From Spirochaetia bacterium (GTDB lineage Bacteria > Spirochaetota > Spirochaetia > Treponematales > Treponemataceae): a stretch of 15,892 bases of DNA. The translations under genes and the position numbers were made by a program. Position 1 is the first letter of the stretch; every line of letters begins with the position of its first letter. Under the pieces are notes generated by a model, which did no database searches, had not been told where the DNA came from, and saw only the letters and a program-made list of their open reading frames with translations. Of this stretch, positions 1-6,787 are shown one piece after another. Location: NCBI GenBank assembly GCA_900770075.1, contig CAAGIZ010000093.1:1-15892 (forward strand), given 5' to 3'.

Positions 1-79
1 AGTTTTGAAAGTTTTGAAAGTTTTGAAAGTTTTGAAAGTTTTGAAAGTTTTGAAAGTTTTGAAAGTTTTGAAAGTTTTG
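1..79. repeat. 9-bp tandem repeat (GTTTTGAAA), truncated by window edge
   Basis: Eight perfect copies of GTTTTGAAA run from position 2 to 73, followed by a partial copy (74-79). The array continues to the window edge, so its true length is unknown. The unit is a multiple of three. In the + frame starting at 2 it reads Val-Leu-Lys repeatedly and stays open to a TGA at 134-136, so it could be the tail of a coding repeat; read leftward it could encode other tripeptides. No start is visible, and I do not call a gene. Confidence 0.9.
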
Positions 80-136
80 GGAACTCTGGTTTTTCGGGAG
101 AAATTTTTAGTTTTCAGTTTTTTTTTAGTTTTTTGA

Positions 137-303
137 ATTAAAATCTTACTTATACTTGAAGAAAAGTACTTCAAAAAAAGTCATTTTTGCAATAAATTTT
201 TTTTGAGGGAAATTCAGGCTGCCGGTAAAACGAAAAAACTGGTGCCTGTATGCTTTCTCGGAGATTGTTTTCAGTAAGTAAAAAAAACGTAGGAGGTTTT
301 TTT
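137..303. other. AT-rich leader region before the DUF3015 gene
   Basis: This stretch is AT-rich and non-coding. It contains a short inverted repeat, TTGAAG (156-161) and CTTCAA (169-174), and ends in a consensus Shine-Dalgarno AGGAGG (291-296). An upstream in-frame ATG at 250 exists, but the Shine-Dalgarno favours 304. I see no convincing -35/-10 pair. Confidence 0.4.
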
Positions 304-750
304 ATGTTGAGAAAAAAGATTGCTGTTTTGGTTGCTGCCGTAATGCTGACATTCTCTTCATCTTCAGTATTTGCAACAAGCGTTGGTCCTGGTCTTGGTT
401 ACCTTCTCTTTGGTGAGAAAAAAGGTGCTGGTTGGGATATCGTAGCTACTTTCTTTAACGGAATCATGTTTAACCAGTATTTCGCAATTACTTTCGGAAC
501 TTCTGGATACAAAAACGGTCTTCTTAGCATGACAGAAACAAATCAGTTCGTTGCTGACAACATGGACGCTCTTGCAGCAGACATTGCTAAGGGTGAAGGT
601 GAATACATCGACACTCTTTCAACTATGCTCAACGTTTCTGATTCTGTTGCTTTTAAGGCTACTCTTCAGGACAATTTTGAAGAAATCTTCACTTCTGCAG
701 ACGTTTCTGCAGAGGAAGTTGCCAGCAAGATTTATTCTTTTGTAATCTAA
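304..750 (+). CDS. DUF3015 family secreted protein
   Basis: Predicted 148-residue exported protein of unknown function. Residues 1-24 form a classic signal peptide (LRKK n-region, hydrophobic core, cleavage after VFA), so the mature protein should be periplasmic or surface-exposed. The mature part shows the DUF3015 pattern: an N-terminal glycine-rich GPGLGYLLFG, then FNQYFAITFGTSG at about 56-68, the FVADN segment at 82-86, and an acidic KGEGEYIDTLSTML at 96-109. The start at 304 is chosen because AGGAGG lies seven bases upstream; the longer reading from 250 would add an unlikely extension. A strong hairpin lies 24 bases after the stop, and a DUF4105 gene follows. From memory, DUF3015 and DUF4105 genes are often neighbours, suggesting a shared envelope role. 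Codon use looks more regular than in the next gene, which may mean high expression. Family call fairly sure; function unknown. Confidence 0.78.
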   Translation: MLRKKIAVLVAAVMLTFSSSSVFATSVGPGLGYLLFGEKKGAGWDIVATFFNGIMFNQYFAITFGTSGYKNGLLSMTETNQFVADNMDALAADIAKGEGEYIDTLSTMLNVSDSVAFKATLQDNFEEIFTSADVSAEEVASKIYSFVI

Positions 751-751
751 G

Positions 752-2842
752 TTGGTTTTTTCAATCAGCAAGGTAAGGTACGGTTTTAGAACCGTACCTT
801 ATTTGTTTATAGTCGTTTTTTCTCTTTTTTTTATTTTTCCTGCATTTTCAGAAGTTAAGATGGAGAATGGCATTGGAGAAAGTTTTTTTAAAAATTTACA
901 GAGAACTGGCATTGAAGGGATTTTTTCTGTAGAGAATCTAATCGGACAAAAAAAATCGATTGATGTTGAAGAAGTAATTCAAAAGGCGCAAGACTTAAAA
1001 CTTTGGGAAAGACCTTATTGGCGCACTTTGCTTCATTATAAACCTACATTTTTTGGACATTATAAAAGTCTTGTTGATGATCCAGAATTTTTTTGCGCAA
1101 AAAATGGAAAAACTAATCCGCGCGCTGAACTTATAGCGACAGTCCGTGCTTTTTTTGAAGAAAAAATTGAATTTCCCAAAGAAACTAAAGAAGAAATAAA
1201 TTCTGAAAGTCAAAAAGAATCTGACGGCTCAGAAAAAAATACAAAAATCAAAAAACATGCAATTGAACGTTTTCCGGGACGTTACAGATGGATTTGCGAA
1301 AAGCTTGGTCTGAAAAACAGCGATTTTCCTTATGACGGAGATGCCGCTTACCAGGCGCTTTTGACAAAATTAAATCCGGGCGATATTTATCTGGTTTTTC
1401 CGGCAGGATACTTAAAAAGGCCTGCTTCGGTTTTTGGACACACTTTTCTTTTTGTCGAAACAAAAGGCCGTCCCCGCCTTACTGCAAATTCAATAAATTA
1501 TGGTGCCGTAACGAATATGACTGGCGGTCCGCTTTATGCAATTCTGGGACTTGTGGGCGGTTTTAAGGGATATTATGGTTTTGAAGCCTATTACGAAAAA
1601 ATCAAGCAGTATTCTGATATGGATATGCGCGATATGTGGGAATACCGGCTCAATCTGACAGATGACGAAAAAGACAGAATGCTTCGCCACGTTTTTGATT
1701 TGGCAGGAATTTATTCAAGATATTATTTTACTGGCGAAAACTGCTCTTACAACCTGCTTTTTTTGATAGAAGCGGCCCGTCCTTCGACAAAAGTGACCGA
1801 ATTGATTGGTGGCGTTGTAGAACCTGTGGAAACTGTCAAATTGATTTACGAATCTGGTCTTACGGATAAAGTTGAATACAGACCGTCGATTTATTCAAAA
1901 ATCGAAAACGAAAAGACACTTTTAACAAAAAAAGAACAAAAATTTGCAAAAAAACTTTGCCTTGGCAAGACAACTGTGGAAGTTTTTCCTTTTGAGGATA
2001 TTTCGCCGGAAAAACAGGCTGCGCTCTGGGAACTTTGTGCAGATTATCTGAACGTTCTTTTACATTCAAATAAAATTTCTTCGGATGAATACAGGCCACG
2101 CTATCTTTCTGTTTTGTCTGCCAGACGCAAACTTGGAAAACTCAATCCGCCGGAATTTTCGGTTCCTGCCCATCCGGAAGAAGCCCACGGTTCTAAAAAA
2201 ATTGCTTTTGCCGGCGGTTATGACAAAAAAGGTGGCTTTATTGGGACAAATTTTCGTCTGACCGCCCACGAGCAGTTGGAGCGTTCGGCAGGTTATTCTG
2301 AAAACTCGGAACTTGCCTTTGCAATGGTCGATTTGAGATATAATTTTTCTAAAAACGAATTTTATCTTCAAAAAGCAGATTTGCTTTCGATAATTTCCCT
2401 TCCGACAAGCGATTTGTTTTTCTTTAACGGTGCTTCGCAGCTTTTGACCGGGCTTGAAAAAAATCTTGACAAAGACGGTTCTGAAAATTTTGCATGGCGG
2501 TTAAAAACTCTGTATGGTTTTAGCATTCGCCCGGTTTCCATGCTGCAGCTTTATGCTTTGGCTGGAATCGACTGTTATTTTTCTCCATCGTACAGTTACG
2601 GAACGGAACTTTTTGCCGGCGGCGAAACAGGTTTAATTGCCGGAATTGATATTTTTAGGACTAAAATTTATGGGGATTTTATGGTGAATGTTTTTGATAC
2701 CGAATATTTGCGTTCAAAATTTGGAATTGAATCCTGTCTGTCAGTTTCCAAAAATGCGGCTTTGAAGGGCGGTTATTCTTTTTTGCGCAATTACAAAAAA
2801 AACTGGCACGAGTGGAATATTTCGTTCAATCTGTGTTTTTAA
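752..2842 (+). CDS. DUF4105 (Lnb N-terminal domain) envelope protein with barrel-like C-terminus
   Basis: A 696-residue exported protein. Residues 1-33 resemble a signal peptide: K7/R9/R13, a hydrophobic stretch at 17-29, and cleavage after AFS. Residues about 84-135 (WERPYW...LLHY, then FFCAKNGKTNPRAEL) and 195-345 carry the DUF4105 pattern. The candidate catalytic pair is His230 in FGHTF and Cys331 in GENCSYN. DUF4105 is the domain found in the Enterococcus lipoprotein transacylase Lnb, so a Cys/His acyl- or amide-transfer reaction on envelope substrates is possible, but activity here is inference. Residues about 475-696 alternate polar and aromatic residues and end in SFNLCF, as expected for outer-membrane beta strands with a terminal Phe. 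A charged low-complexity insert sits at 148-168. The start is uncertain: TTG 752 gives the best n-region but has no clear Shine-Dalgarno; TTG 803 is the alternative. Confidence 0.82.
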   Translation: MVFSISKVRYGFRTVPYLFIVVFSLFFIFPAFSEVKMENGIGESFFKNLQRTGIEGIFSVENLIGQKKSIDVEEVIQKAQDLKLWERPYWRTLLHYKPTFFGHYKSLVDDPEFFCAKNGKTNPRAELIATVRAFFEEKIEFPKETKEEINSESQKESDGSEKNTKIKKHAIERFPGRYRWICEKLGLKNSDFPYDGDAAYQALLTKLNPGDIYLVFPAGYLKRPASVFGHTFLFVETKGRPRLTANSINYGAVTNMTGGPLYAILGLVGGFKGYYGFEAYYEKIKQYSDMDMRDMWEYRLNLTDDEKDRMLRHVFDLAGIYSRYYFTGENCSYNLLFLIEAARPSTKVTELIGGVVEPVETVKLIYESGLTDKVEYRPSIYSKIENEKTLLTKKEQKFAKKLCLGKTTVEVFPFEDISPEKQAALWELCADYLNVLLHSNKISSDEYRPRYLSVLSARRKLGKLNPPEFSVPAHPEEAHGSKKIAFAGGYDKKGGFIGTNFRLTAHEQLERSAGYSENSELAFAMVDLRYNFSKNEFYLQKADLLSIISLPTSDLFFFNGASQLLTGLEKNLDKDGSENFAWRLKTLYGFSIRPVSMLQLYALAGIDCYFSPSYSYGTELFAGGETGLIAGIDIFRTKIYGDFMVNVFDTEYLRSKFGIESCLSVSKNAALKGGYSFLRNYKKNWHEWNISFNLCF
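774..810 (+). terminator. Perfect 12-bp hairpin after the DUF3015 gene
   Basis: Arms 774-785 and 790-801 are exact reverse complements around the loop TTAG and are followed by a T-rich run. This looks like an intrinsic terminator or attenuator for the DUF3015 transcript. It overlaps the first codons of the DUF4105 reading frame if that gene starts at the TTG at 752, so it may also limit expression of the downstream gene. Confidence 0.6.
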
Positions 2843-2893
2843 GGTGTAATGGAAATTTCTAAAAATTGATGCAAATTTTACGGAGGGAAGCCA

Positions 2894-4507
2894 ATGAAAA
2901 AAAATCTTTCGATACTAATCAGCGTATTTTCTGTAATTCTTCTTATTTTTATTTATTTTTTGCATGAATTTGAAAGCGAATATTTTGAAATTGTCTTTTA
3001 CAGCGTAGTTTGCATAGAAATTTTGATTACAGTTTTGGGTTTTATGCTCAATTCAATTTTTGAAGAAAAAGAAAACAAGACTGATTCTTTGCAGGATTTT
3101 TTTTCTGACACCCTTGAAGGCGAAAAATCGGCAGTTAAAAAAACTGAAAAAGAAAAAAACGAATCTTACGAAACGGTTTTGACCGAAATTGGAAATCCTT
3201 TGCAGTCAATTCAGGCAATGGCTGGAATTCTTTCTGAACCGCTTGATGAAAATTCTCAAATTTCTGCTGCCAGACTTATTACAAAAAATATTCACCTTAT
3301 AAAAGACATAATTGGTAAAAAAACTTATAGCGATGATCAAAAAATTCCGGAAAAAGATATTTTGCTTCAGCTTGTGCAAAAGGTTCCTGTAAAAAAAGAT
3401 GTCGAGCATGGAATTTCCATTGGAATTTACGGCGAGGTGAATTCTTACAACCTGACTTTAAGGCTTGTTCTGCAATCCTATGGCTTTTTTGTACGAATTT
3501 TAGAGCATTCCCAAAAAGCACTTTTTGCAATTGAAGACGGTCTTATTCAAATGCTGATAATTTCACCGGAATCGGAAAATGACGAGAGCTTTTATCTTTG
3601 CAAGGCGATTCGGAAAAAATATGCGGTTCTTGAATTTCCAATTTTGATGCTTGTAAACAAATACAATTCTTATCTTATGGAAAAAAATTTTGAAGGTCAG
3701 ATAAATGATTTTCTTGTGCGGCCCTTTGATATTTCTGCTCTTCTTGGACGGATTCGGATTCTCGAAAATTACAGAAATCTTTGGCTCGAAAAGCAGGAGC
3801 TCTTAAAAAGCGAAAAAGAAAAAAGCACTTTTTTGTATTTTGTAACCCACAACGTAAATACGCCGCTGACGGTTTTATTGAATGAAATTCAAAAATTGCA
3901 GGAAATGGCAAAAAACGAAAAAAACGAGAAACTCCTGTCAGAAATTCAAAGCATTTGCGATTGCACCAGTCAGATAAACTTTATAATTCAGAATGTTTTG
4001 AACTCTTACAGAATTTCTGACGGACGGTATCTTGTAAATCCAAAAATTATAAATCTTGAAGAATTTCTTTTAGAAGAAAACAAATTTTTGATTCAAAAAG
4101 CTAAAGGAAAAAATCAAACTTTTGCATTTGAATGTAACTGTCAAAATCCGCGCATTTTTTGTGACGAATACAGCTTGAAAGGAATTTATGTAAATCTCGT
4201 AGACAATGCGATAAAATATACTTTGCCAGAAGGAAATATAAAAGTTAGAATTGATGTAAGCGAAGAAAATATTTTTTTGCGCGTAATTGATGATGGAGTT
4301 GGAATTTCTGAAGAAAAAAGACCTGTTCTTTTTAATCGTTTTGCAGGAATTGGTTCAAAACACGGAAAAAATGAACATTCTGTCGGACTTGGACTTTATG
4401 TCGTAAACGAAATCTGCAAATTGAATGGACTTGAACTTGAATACGCGGAGAATTCCGAAGCTGTGAGCGGCAGTATTTTTACTGTGATTTTTAAGAGGCT
4501 TGGTTAA
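2894..4507 (+). CDS. Membrane histidine kinase with degenerate DHp-like and pseudo-receiver domains
   Basis: A 537-residue sensor kinase; GGAGGG precedes ATG 2894. Two membrane helices (about 6-23 and 31-53) leave almost no periplasmic loop. Residues 90-140 resemble a dimerisation helix pair, but the phospho-His position is replaced (TEIGNPLQSI). Residues 172-290 have receiver-like spacing without receiver chemistry: the phospho-acceptor position is Ser224 and the conserved Lys is Arg276 (FLVRPF). An intact kinase core follows: H-box FVTHNVNTPL with His319, N-box NLVDNAIKYT (434-443), G1 DDGVGI (466-471), an F-box around NRFAG and G2 GLGL (498-501). Receiver-DHp-ATPase order is common; loss of the acceptor suggests the receiver acts as a binding or dimerisation module. 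The stop abuts the ATG of the OmpR-type regulator, so the two are almost certainly a pair. Signal unknown; the upstream envelope genes hint at envelope sensing. Confidence 0.85.
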   Translation: MKKNLSILISVFSVILLIFIYFLHEFESEYFEIVFYSVVCIEILITVLGFMLNSIFEEKENKTDSLQDFFSDTLEGEKSAVKKTEKEKNESYETVLTEIGNPLQSIQAMAGILSEPLDENSQISAARLITKNIHLIKDIIGKKTYSDDQKIPEKDILLQLVQKVPVKKDVEHGISIGIYGEVNSYNLTLRLVLQSYGFFVRILEHSQKALFAIEDGLIQMLIISPESENDESFYLCKAIRKKYAVLEFPILMLVNKYNSYLMEKNFEGQINDFLVRPFDISALLGRIRILENYRNLWLEKQELLKSEKEKSTFLYFVTHNVNTPLTVLLNEIQKLQEMAKNEKNEKLLSEIQSICDCTSQINFIIQNVLNSYRISDGRYLVNPKIINLEEFLLEENKFLIQKAKGKNQTFAFECNCQNPRIFCDEYSLKGIYVNLVDNAIKYTLPEGNIKVRIDVSEENIFLRVIDDGVGISEEKRPVLFNRFAGIGSKHGKNEHSVGLGLYVVNEICKLNGLELEYAENSEAVSGSIFTVIFKRLG

Positions 4508-5224
4508 ATGGACGAAAAAGAAATTATAATGGTCGTTGAAGATTCTGAGTCGCTGAATAATTTTATTGCCAAAAATCTTATTGACCAGGGATTTGAAGTA
4601 ATTCAGTGTTTTAACGCAAAAGACGCCTACAGAAAACTTTCAAAAAATTTTATAAGCCTTGTAATCCTGGATTTAAATCTTGGCGACGACATTGGCGGAA
4701 TGAGGGTTTTACATTCAATCCGGCTCCAGGATAAAATCCTTCCGGTTATGATTGTTTCTTCGATAAATACCGACAAAAGCAAGGTTGAAGGTTTTAGGGA
4801 AGGTTGCGACGATTATATTACAAAGCCTTTTTATATTGAAGAATTGATTTTGCGAATAAAAAGAATGCTGGAAAAATCCTCGTTAATTGGTTTTAATAAA
4901 AATACAGTCGAAACGCTTTATACCAATGGAATTTTTGAACTTGATCTGGATTTGCTTACGGTTTGCAAAAACGGAAAGAAAATTCCAATGCGCAAAAAGC
5001 AGTTTGATATGATGCTTTATTTTATCCGAAATCCAAATAAAATCCTGCCCTTCGAGGCGATTTATCAAAATGTCTGGAATGAGCCGATTCCGGACGAAAA
5101 AACTCTTGAAAGCAACATTTACGTAAATATCCGCACATTGCGCAATCTTATCGAAGACGATAAAAAAAATCCGCGCCACATAGTTTCTGTGAGCAAATGC
5201 GGTTATATTTTTGTGCCGGAATAA
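4508..5224 (+). CDS. OmpR/PhoB-family response regulator
   Basis: A 238-residue two-domain regulator, the likely partner of the preceding kinase because its ATG directly follows that gene's TAA. The receiver (about 5-118) has all key residues: acidic pair Glu11/Asp12, phospho-acceptor Asp55 in LVILDLNLG, Ser84/Ser85 at the Thr position, and Lys106 in DDYITKPF. The C-terminal part (about 140-238) is a winged helix of the trans_reg_C type: KKQFDMMLYFIRNP, the recognition region TLESNIYVNIRTLRNLI, and a final SVSKCGYIFVPE hairpin. It should bind direct-repeat DNA sites as a dimer after phosphorylation. It ends 14 bases before the stop of the convergent membrane-GGDEF gene, with no clear terminator between. 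Targets cannot be read from the window; the DUF3015/DUF4105 genes are candidates by proximity only. Confidence 0.9.
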   Translation: MDEKEIIMVVEDSESLNNFIAKNLIDQGFEVIQCFNAKDAYRKLSKNFISLVILDLNLGDDIGGMRVLHSIRLQDKILPVMIVSSINTDKSKVEGFREGCDDYITKPFYIEELILRIKRMLEKSSLIGFNKNTVETLYTNGIFELDLDLLTVCKNGKKIPMRKKQFDMMLYFIRNPNKILPFEAIYQNVWNEPIPDEKTLESNIYVNIRTLRNLIEDDKKNPRHIVSVSKCGYIFVPE

Positions 5225-5238
5225 ACAAAAACTGGCTT

Positions 5239-6336
5239 TTAGCTTAGATATTCCGGGCGTTTTTTTATAAATTCGCGTTTTTTAAGGTCTGTCAGCGATA
5301 AAATTTTGTCTAAATCGGAATTTGCCGAGACTTTTGCGTAACCGAGAGTAACAAGGGGCATTTCTTTAAAAGCAAAACTTTCTTTTATAAATTCGATAAA
5401 AAATTTGCGGTTGAGTTCGTCAAAATTGAGAGTCATGTCGCTTATTGTTACCAGAAATTCCTCGCTTCCGATTCTGTAGCACTGACCGTATTTTTTGAAA
5501 AATTTATTGAAAATTTTTGAAACAGTCACAATAATCCGGTCGATTTCTTTGCGTGAATAATTTAGTTTGAGTTTTGCAAAATTGTCGATTTCTGCAACAA
5601 CAATGCAGTGCTCTTTTTTTTGGCGGCAGAGCCATTTTTGAAAGCTTCCGTAATTTAAAAGACAGGTTTGAATGTCCAGCTGCTGGTAAAGGGTTGTGTG
5701 ATAGATGTAGTAAGTAAGAATGGAAAAGATTATTGTAAGCCATGTGATTTGAATTTCGGGATGTAGAATTTGAACTGCGGATCCAAAAAAAACAAGCAAA
5801 AAGTTAAGAAGAAGTAGGATTCCGTTGTTTTTCCAAAAACGAACAGAAAGCCGGATGTTGGTGAGCAAAAAATAAAAAATGCTGAGCATGCAAAAAGCTA
5901 CGTAAATAAAAAAGCCTTTTGCCCTTGAATAATGATTTTCTTTATCAACGTAAAAAACGCTGTATTTGGGAGTTGCAATCAGCGAAACAAGGAGCCACAG
6001 AGAATATATTATCCACAAAAATAAAATCGGGTTTATTTTAGAACGATTTTCGCCAGTGTGGGGAAAAAGAGCTTTGCTCAAAGAAACGTAGACGGCTGGC
6101 GTAAGGCTAAAACCGATATAATTTGAAGCAATATGGAAAAATTTGAATTTTAGCGGAGCGTTGTCAAAAATTATTGTGAGCACTTCCATAATGCAGATTA
6201 AAAAAACAATTGCACCAGTTGTCTGAAACTTATTTTTTTGATGAGTGCTTATTATAGAATTCCCGGAAACCAAAACAAAAAAAATTATGAGGGAAAAAAT
6301 ATTTATGCAAGTTATGGCCGAAAAATAGGGAGTCAT
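5239..6336 (-). CDS. Seven-helix membrane protein with altered GGDEF domain (GSEEF)
   Basis: A 365-residue leftward gene. Residues 1-215 hold about seven hydrophobic helices (9-23, 40-58, 70-88, 103-121, 143-160, 171-189, 195-213), resembling the seven-helix sensor regions found before kinase or GGDEF domains. Residues about 220-355 fit a GGDEF domain: a degenerate LLNYGSFQKWL entry motif, the metal-site strand VVAEIDNF (Glu249/Asp251), and YRIGSEEFLVT where GG(D/E)EF would be. The second glycine is Ser291, so diguanylate cyclase activity is doubtful; it could bind GTP or c-di-GMP or act as a scaffold. No EAL domain and no clear inhibitory RxxD site upstream. The start ATG (6334-6336) has AGGCGG about five bases before it, a modest Shine-Dalgarno. 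It is convergent with the response regulator and divergent from pstS across a 450-base gap. Confidence 0.78.
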   Translation of the reverse strand: MTPYFSAITCINIFSLIIFFVLVSGNSIISTHQKNKFQTTGAIVFLICIMEVLTIIFDNAPLKFKFFHIASNYIGFSLTPAVYVSLSKALFPHTGENRSKINPILFLWIIYSLWLLVSLIATPKYSVFYVDKENHYSRAKGFFIYVAFCMLSIFYFLLTNIRLSVRFWKNNGILLLLNFLLVFFGSAVQILHPEIQITWLTIIFSILTYYIYHTTLYQQLDIQTCLLNYGSFQKWLCRQKKEHCIVVAEIDNFAKLKLNYSRKEIDRIIVTVSKIFNKFFKKYGQCYRIGSEEFLVTISDMTLNFDELNRKFFIEFIKESFAFKEMPLVTLGYAKVSANSDLDKILSLTDLKKREFIKKRPEYLS

Positions 6337-6377
6337 AAAAACCGCCTGCTGGTTAATTTTAAAACTATCCGAAGTTA

Positions 6378-6406
6378 ACTATAAAATTTTGACCTGTAAA
6401 AAACAA
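6378..6406 (-). promoter_or_regulatory. Possible promoter for the membrane-GGDEF gene
   Basis: On the minus strand TTGTTT (6401-6406) is followed after 17 bases by TATAGT (6378-6383), about 40 bases before the ATG. The spacing is ideal and the hexamers moderate. AT-rich DNA gives such matches by chance, so this is tentative. Confidence 0.35.
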
Positions 6407-6437
6407 GCCAAAAAAGTACTTAAAAGTTCAGTAAAGA

Positions 6438-6600
6438 TTGCCGGAGCACATCTTCTGCCCGCCACCGGCCAAACGGGGTTCGGTACCCTCATTGCCTTAC
6501 GGCACCAGTTGGTGCCGTAAGGCAACGGCTGGTGCCGCCCCTAATGTCCGGGCTAAGATGGGGCTAAAAGCCCCACTGAAAGACGAAAAATTTACTGTCC
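6438..6600. repeat. GC-rich palindromic island between the GGDEF gene and pstS
   Basis: This stretch is much richer in GC than the DNA on either side. It holds a near-perfect palindrome (6492-6525) and a second hairpin with arms 6559-6565 and 6569-6575 around AAA. The + strand reading frame through it (6438-6656) lacks a Shine-Dalgarno and any recognisable domain, and I reject it as a gene. The island resembles the other hairpin-rich intergenic blocks in style but I could not align it to them. Confidence 0.6.
6492..6525. repeat. 34-base perfect palindrome
   Basis: Arms 6492-6507 and 6510-6525 are exact reverse complements of 16 bases each, separated by the two central bases GT. It could be a cruciform, a protein-binding dyad, or the core of a mobile palindromic element. 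Part of the arm (GGTGCCG) recurs just downstream at about 6531. Confidence 0.9.
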
Positions 6601-6630
6601 CGCCCTTCAACTGGATTTTCCAAAAAAAAA

Positions 6631-6669
6631 TTAACCGAATTTTAACAATTCGGTAGCACAATTCTTACA
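6631..6669 (+). promoter_or_regulatory. Pho-box-like direct repeat upstream of pstS
   Basis: TTAACC (6631-6636) and TTAACA (6642-6647) repeat with an 11-base period, one helical turn, the arrangement bound by Bacillus PhoP-type regulators (TTAACA-like hexamers with about five bases between). A further TTACA lies at 6665-6669, close to two turns downstream, and a possible -10 (TTAGAT, 6678-6683) follows. A PhoB-type regulator is encoded in the same island. The same bases also form a 7-bp inverted repeat (6635-6641 with 6647-6653). The site is inferred, not proved. Confidence 0.45.
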
Positions 6670-6748
6670 CCACAGGCTTAGATTTTTCTTCAAGAAGTTG
6701 GAGAGAGAGCTAAAAACTTTGCCTGAAACATCTCAAAGTTTTATTCAC

Positions 6749-6771
6749 AAGTTTGCGTTGCAAACTTTTTT
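6749..6771 (+). terminator. Hairpin with T-run in the pstS leader
   Basis: An 8-bp perfect stem, 6749-6756 with 6760-6767, three-base loop GTT, runs directly into six T residues. It sits about ten bases before the pstS Shine-Dalgarno, so it could act as an attenuator or as a 5'-end stabiliser of the pstS mRNA. Confidence 0.45.
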
Positions 6772-6787
6772 AAATTGGAGGTTTTTT

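Noticed and set aside
2..79. Tandem array as a CRISPR
   Set aside because: The units are nine bases long and directly contiguous with no spacers.
6438..6656. 72-codon + strand frame upstream of pstS
   Set aside because: It runs through a perfect palindrome, has no Shine-Dalgarno and ends inside the candidate Pho-box region.
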